Positions 61,786-64,000 of a stretch of 64,000 bases of DNA are shown here, piece after piece. This DNA is from Candidatus Hodarchaeota archaeon (GTDB lineage Archaea; Asgardarchaeota; Heimdallarchaeia; Hodarchaeales; Hodarchaeaceae). The stretch spans positions 8,302 through 72,301 of the forward strand of contig JAEOSR010000127.1 of the NCBI GenBank assembly GCA_016840285.1. Reading direction: 5' to 3'. The notes below the pieces were generated by a model. That model made no database searches, was not told the DNA's origin, and saw nothing but the letters and a program-made list of their open reading frames with translations. The translations under genes and the position numbers were made by a program. Within the stretch, counting starts at the first letter, position 1; each line of letters begins with the position of its first letter.

Positions 61786-64000
61786 ATGGATATTCCTGAA
61801 TGCTGCTGGACTAGACCGATTGAGTTCGAATTAAAAGACCCCCCCAAGCCCATTGGATTTTCTTTATCGGTGTTGAGATCAATACCTATAAGAGCGATGT
61901 ATCGTATATGGAAAATTGCTCGTCAAGCGAAAAAAGAGGGAAAAAAAACTTTTTCTTTCTCTCCAATGAAAGATGGGTATTATCAAGGTGTATCGATTGG
62001 AGGAATGGGAGCTGGAACCATTGGACGAAGCTACAGAGGGGACTTCATTCGATGGCAACTGTATCCTGGTAAAAGACGCTATCAAACGCTATACACAAAC
62101 CAATTCTCGGTTTTCATTCGGAATTCTAAAACAAAAGTTACCAACGTGCTTTTCCCAAATGAACCAGAAAATATTAACCTATCAACTTGGAAATGGAACC
62201 TACCTGCTGGTATTGGTACCTATTATGCTCTTTATCCTCGTGCTTGGACAAAATATGAGAATTTCCCTGGTTTTTCGAATGTTTCTCTGGTATGTTCTCA
62301 AATTACTCCCATAATCCCCCATGAATATAAAGATAGTAGTCTTCCTTGCGGAATTTTCAACTGGGAAATAGAAAACAATGAAGATGAAACGGTAGAAATT
62401 AGTTTAATGCTCACTTGGCAAAACGGGGATGGTTCCACCAATGATTTGAGGGGTGGTCATTTCAATACCTATGAAAAAAATGGAAGTATAGAGGGAATCT
62501 CCATGTCATACAATCTACCCACAGATCAGAATGGTCCAGCTAGCTTTTTTATTGGTTCACAAAAAAATTCAGATGTATCTGTAACATGTTATTCAACATT
62601 TGATAGTTCTAGTGATGGAATTGAGGTGTGGGAGGAATTCAGTCGTAATGGTAGACTCCAAAATATTGATAGTAATGAACCCTCAAAAAAAGGGGTAACA
62701 ATTGCAGGAGCTATCTGTGTCTCTGTTAAGCTTGATCCTGGTAAAAAGATTCAAGTTCCTTTTGTCATTGCATGGGATATTCCAATAATGACTTTTGGAG
62801 AAGGGCGTCAATGGTATAAAAGATATACAAAGTACTTTGGCAATGATGGAAAAAATGTACTCAGAATTGCGAAATATGCCTTAGAGAAATTTCCTGAATG
62901 GAATGGGAGGATTGAAGAATGGCAAAATTCAATTATCAGAGATGATCTGTTGCCTCTTTGGTTGAAAACAGCATTATTTAATGAGCTATATTATCTAGCT
63001 GATGGGTTAACAGTGTGGGAACACGGAGAGGTAGATACAGAATTTGTACCTGATTCGTATGAAGGACGTTGGGCTTATTTGGAATGTCCCGATTATCCTA
63101 TGTACAACACGTATGATGTTCATTTCTATAGTTCGTTTGCTCTAGCTATGCTATTCCCAGACATAGAAAAATCGATTACTAGAGATTTCGCGCTATCGGT
63201 CTTAACAGAGGATACAGAAATACGAAAGATGCTCTTTGATGGTAAAAAAGTATCTCGTAAGCCTCAAGGAGTAGTGCCTCACGATTTAGGAATGTCGTCA
63301 GAAGATCCTTGGATTAAAGTAAACAGCTACCCGATGCATAATATTGCTGAATGGAAGGATCTCAATTCAAAATTTGTTCTGCAAGTATATAGAGACTCAT
63401 TAATAGATGGTAATGATTCTTCTTTTATTCAATCAAACTGGCCTGCAGTAATAAAGGCAATAGTACATCTAGAACAATTCGATATGGATGAGGATGGCTT
63501 AATCGAAAATGGTGGATTTGCTGACCAGACATATGATGTTTGGAAAATGAAGGGGGTTTCCGCGTATTGTGGTGGTCTTTGGATTACTGCATTAGCGGCA
63601 GCAGCTAAACTGGCTGAGATGATTGGAGACGAGGAGAAATTCATTCAATACAGAGAAAGACTAAATATAGCAAAGTCAAATTTTGATAAAATATTATGGA
63701 ATGGGGAATATTACAGATTGGATACTCAAAAGAAAAATGCCCAGGTGATAATGTCAGATCAATTGTGCGGCCAGTGGTGGGCCAAAGCTTGTGATCTTGA
63801 AGAAGCATATCTTCCAGATGAAAACGTAAAGAAAGCACTTGAAACCATTCATGAATATAATGTCAAGGCTTTTGGAGAAGGAAAGCTAGGTGCAGTGAAT
63901 GGTATGCTCTCTTCAGGGAAAATCGATAAGAGTGGTATGCAATCTCAAGAAGTGTGGTCAGGAACTACTTATGGACTTGCAGCATTAATGCTACACGAAC
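61786..64000 (+). CDS. GH116 beta-glucosidase / non-lysosomal glucosylceramidase-like protein (partial)
   Basis: ATG 61786 follows GAGGAG at a suitable distance and the frame stays open to the right edge, giving 738 visible residues with the end missing. The N-terminal part is a beta-sandwich (GVSIGGMGAGTIGRSYRGDF, the family start near the first strand). The (alpha/alpha)6 catalytic part shows LFNELYYLADG with nucleophile Glu400 and TYDVWKMKGVSAYCGGLW with acid/base Asp584. These are the landmarks of GBA2 and of Thermoanaerobacterium GH116 glucosidase. Substrate in an archaeon may be a glucosylated lipid or beta-glucoside; no signal peptide is visible. Confidence 0.85.
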   Translation, partial: MDIPECCWTRPIEFELKDPPKPIGFSLSVLRSIPIRAMYRIWKIARQAKKEGKKTFSFSPMKDGYYQGVSIGGMGAGTIGRSYRGDFIRWQLYPGKRRYQTLYTNQFSVFIRNSKTKVTNVLFPNEPENINLSTWKWNLPAGIGTYYALYPRAWTKYENFPGFSNVSLVCSQITPIIPHEYKDSSLPCGIFNWEIENNEDETVEISLMLTWQNGDGSTNDLRGGHFNTYEKNGSIEGISMSYNLPTDQNGPASFFIGSQKNSDVSVTCYSTFDSSSDGIEVWEEFSRNGRLQNIDSNEPSKKGVTIAGAICVSVKLDPGKKIQVPFVIAWDIPIMTFGEGRQWYKRYTKYFGNDGKNVLRIAKYALEKFPEWNGRIEEWQNSIIRDDLLPLWLKTALFNELYYLADGLTVWEHGEVDTEFVPDSYEGRWAYLECPDYPMYNTYDVHFYSSFALAMLFPDIEKSITRDFALSVLTEDTEIRKMLFDGKKVSRKPQGVVPHDLGMSSEDPWIKVNSYPMHNIAEWKDLNSKFVLQVYRDSLIDGNDSSFIQSNWPAVIKAIVHLEQFDMDEDGLIENGGFADQTYDVWKMKGVSAYCGGLWITALAAAAKLAEMIGDEEKFIQYRERLNIAKSNFDKILWNGEYYRLDTQKKNAQVIMSDQLCGQWWAKACDLEEAYLPDENVKKALETIHEYNVKAFGEGKLGAVNGMLSSGKIDKSGMQSQEVWSGTTYGLAALMLHE

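Noticed and set aside
61973..62314. 113-codon plus-strand open frame
   Set aside because: It lies in another frame of the GH116 gene, whose motifs are continuous through this region.

Overview
The window reads as a low-GC archaeal chromosome, most likely an Asgard archaeon of the Heimdallarchaeia type; the lineage call is inference. Supporting signs are an archaeal/eukaryotic-type glycyl-tRNA synthetase, a type II methionine aminopeptidase, an F420-type luciferase-like oxidoreductase, a type II (archaeal) GAPDH-like protein, an M42 aminopeptidase, a surface protein ending in a PGF motif plus membrane anchor, TATA-like promoter elements with short leaders, and a Rag/Gtr-like G domain fused to a roadblock domain. 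No rRNA, tRNA, CRISPR array, transposase or prophage was recognised. Genes are closely packed on both strands in short operons, with many convergent pairs.

Layout. 1-13.4 kb: partial MaoC-type dehydratase, GNAT acetyltransferase, a surface solute-binding protein whose lobes appear in swapped order, an aminotransferase, a TlpA-like thioredoxin gene broken by an in-frame TAG, an ornithine-cyclodeaminase-family gene overlapping a SelA-like PLP enzyme, a CheC-like/CheD pair, an acyl-CoA ligase and an amidohydrolase. 13.4-28.1 kb: APH-fold kinase, MFS transporter, methionine aminopeptidase, HEAT-repeat protein, an unknown protein, alpha/beta hydrolase, OLD-type ATPase/TOPRIM protein, the Rag-like/roadblock protein, a two-gene amine or amino-acid dehydrogenase, and a membrane protein. 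28.1-34.4 kb: glyS, agmatinase, a cysteine-desulfurase-like/IscU/TusA cluster and a lipid-kinase-like membrane protein.

34.4-40.5 kb: two minus-strand operons. One encodes M32 carboxypeptidase, flavin-reductase-like protein, a 55-residue winged-helix-like protein and a phosphoribosyltransferase. The other encodes a large adenine methyltransferase coupled to an ADP-ribosylglycohydrolase. 40.6-50.1 kb: giant GH13 protein, zinc-ribbon membrane protein, CorA, aldo/keto reductase, M42 peptidase, a second DNA methyltransferase and a DUF3467-like protein. 50.3-64 kb: APC permease with stress-protein-like tail, fRMsr-like GAF protein, F420-type oxidoreductase, a gene split by in-frame TGA and TAG, VIT-like and CorC-like membrane proteins, thiolase, PfkB kinase, GAPDH-like dehydrogenase and a GH116 glucosylceramidase-like protein that runs off the right edge.

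The content suggests a heterotroph using peptides, amino acids, acyl-CoAs and sugars. The most unusual items are the Rag-like pseudo-GTPase with a roadblock domain; the IscS-like protein lacking its PLP lysine but kept next to intact IscU and TusA; the apparently circularly permuted binding protein; the CheC-like protein without catalytic asparagines beside an intact CheD; the methyltransferase/ADP-ribosylglycohydrolase pair; and two genes interrupted only by in-frame stop codons.
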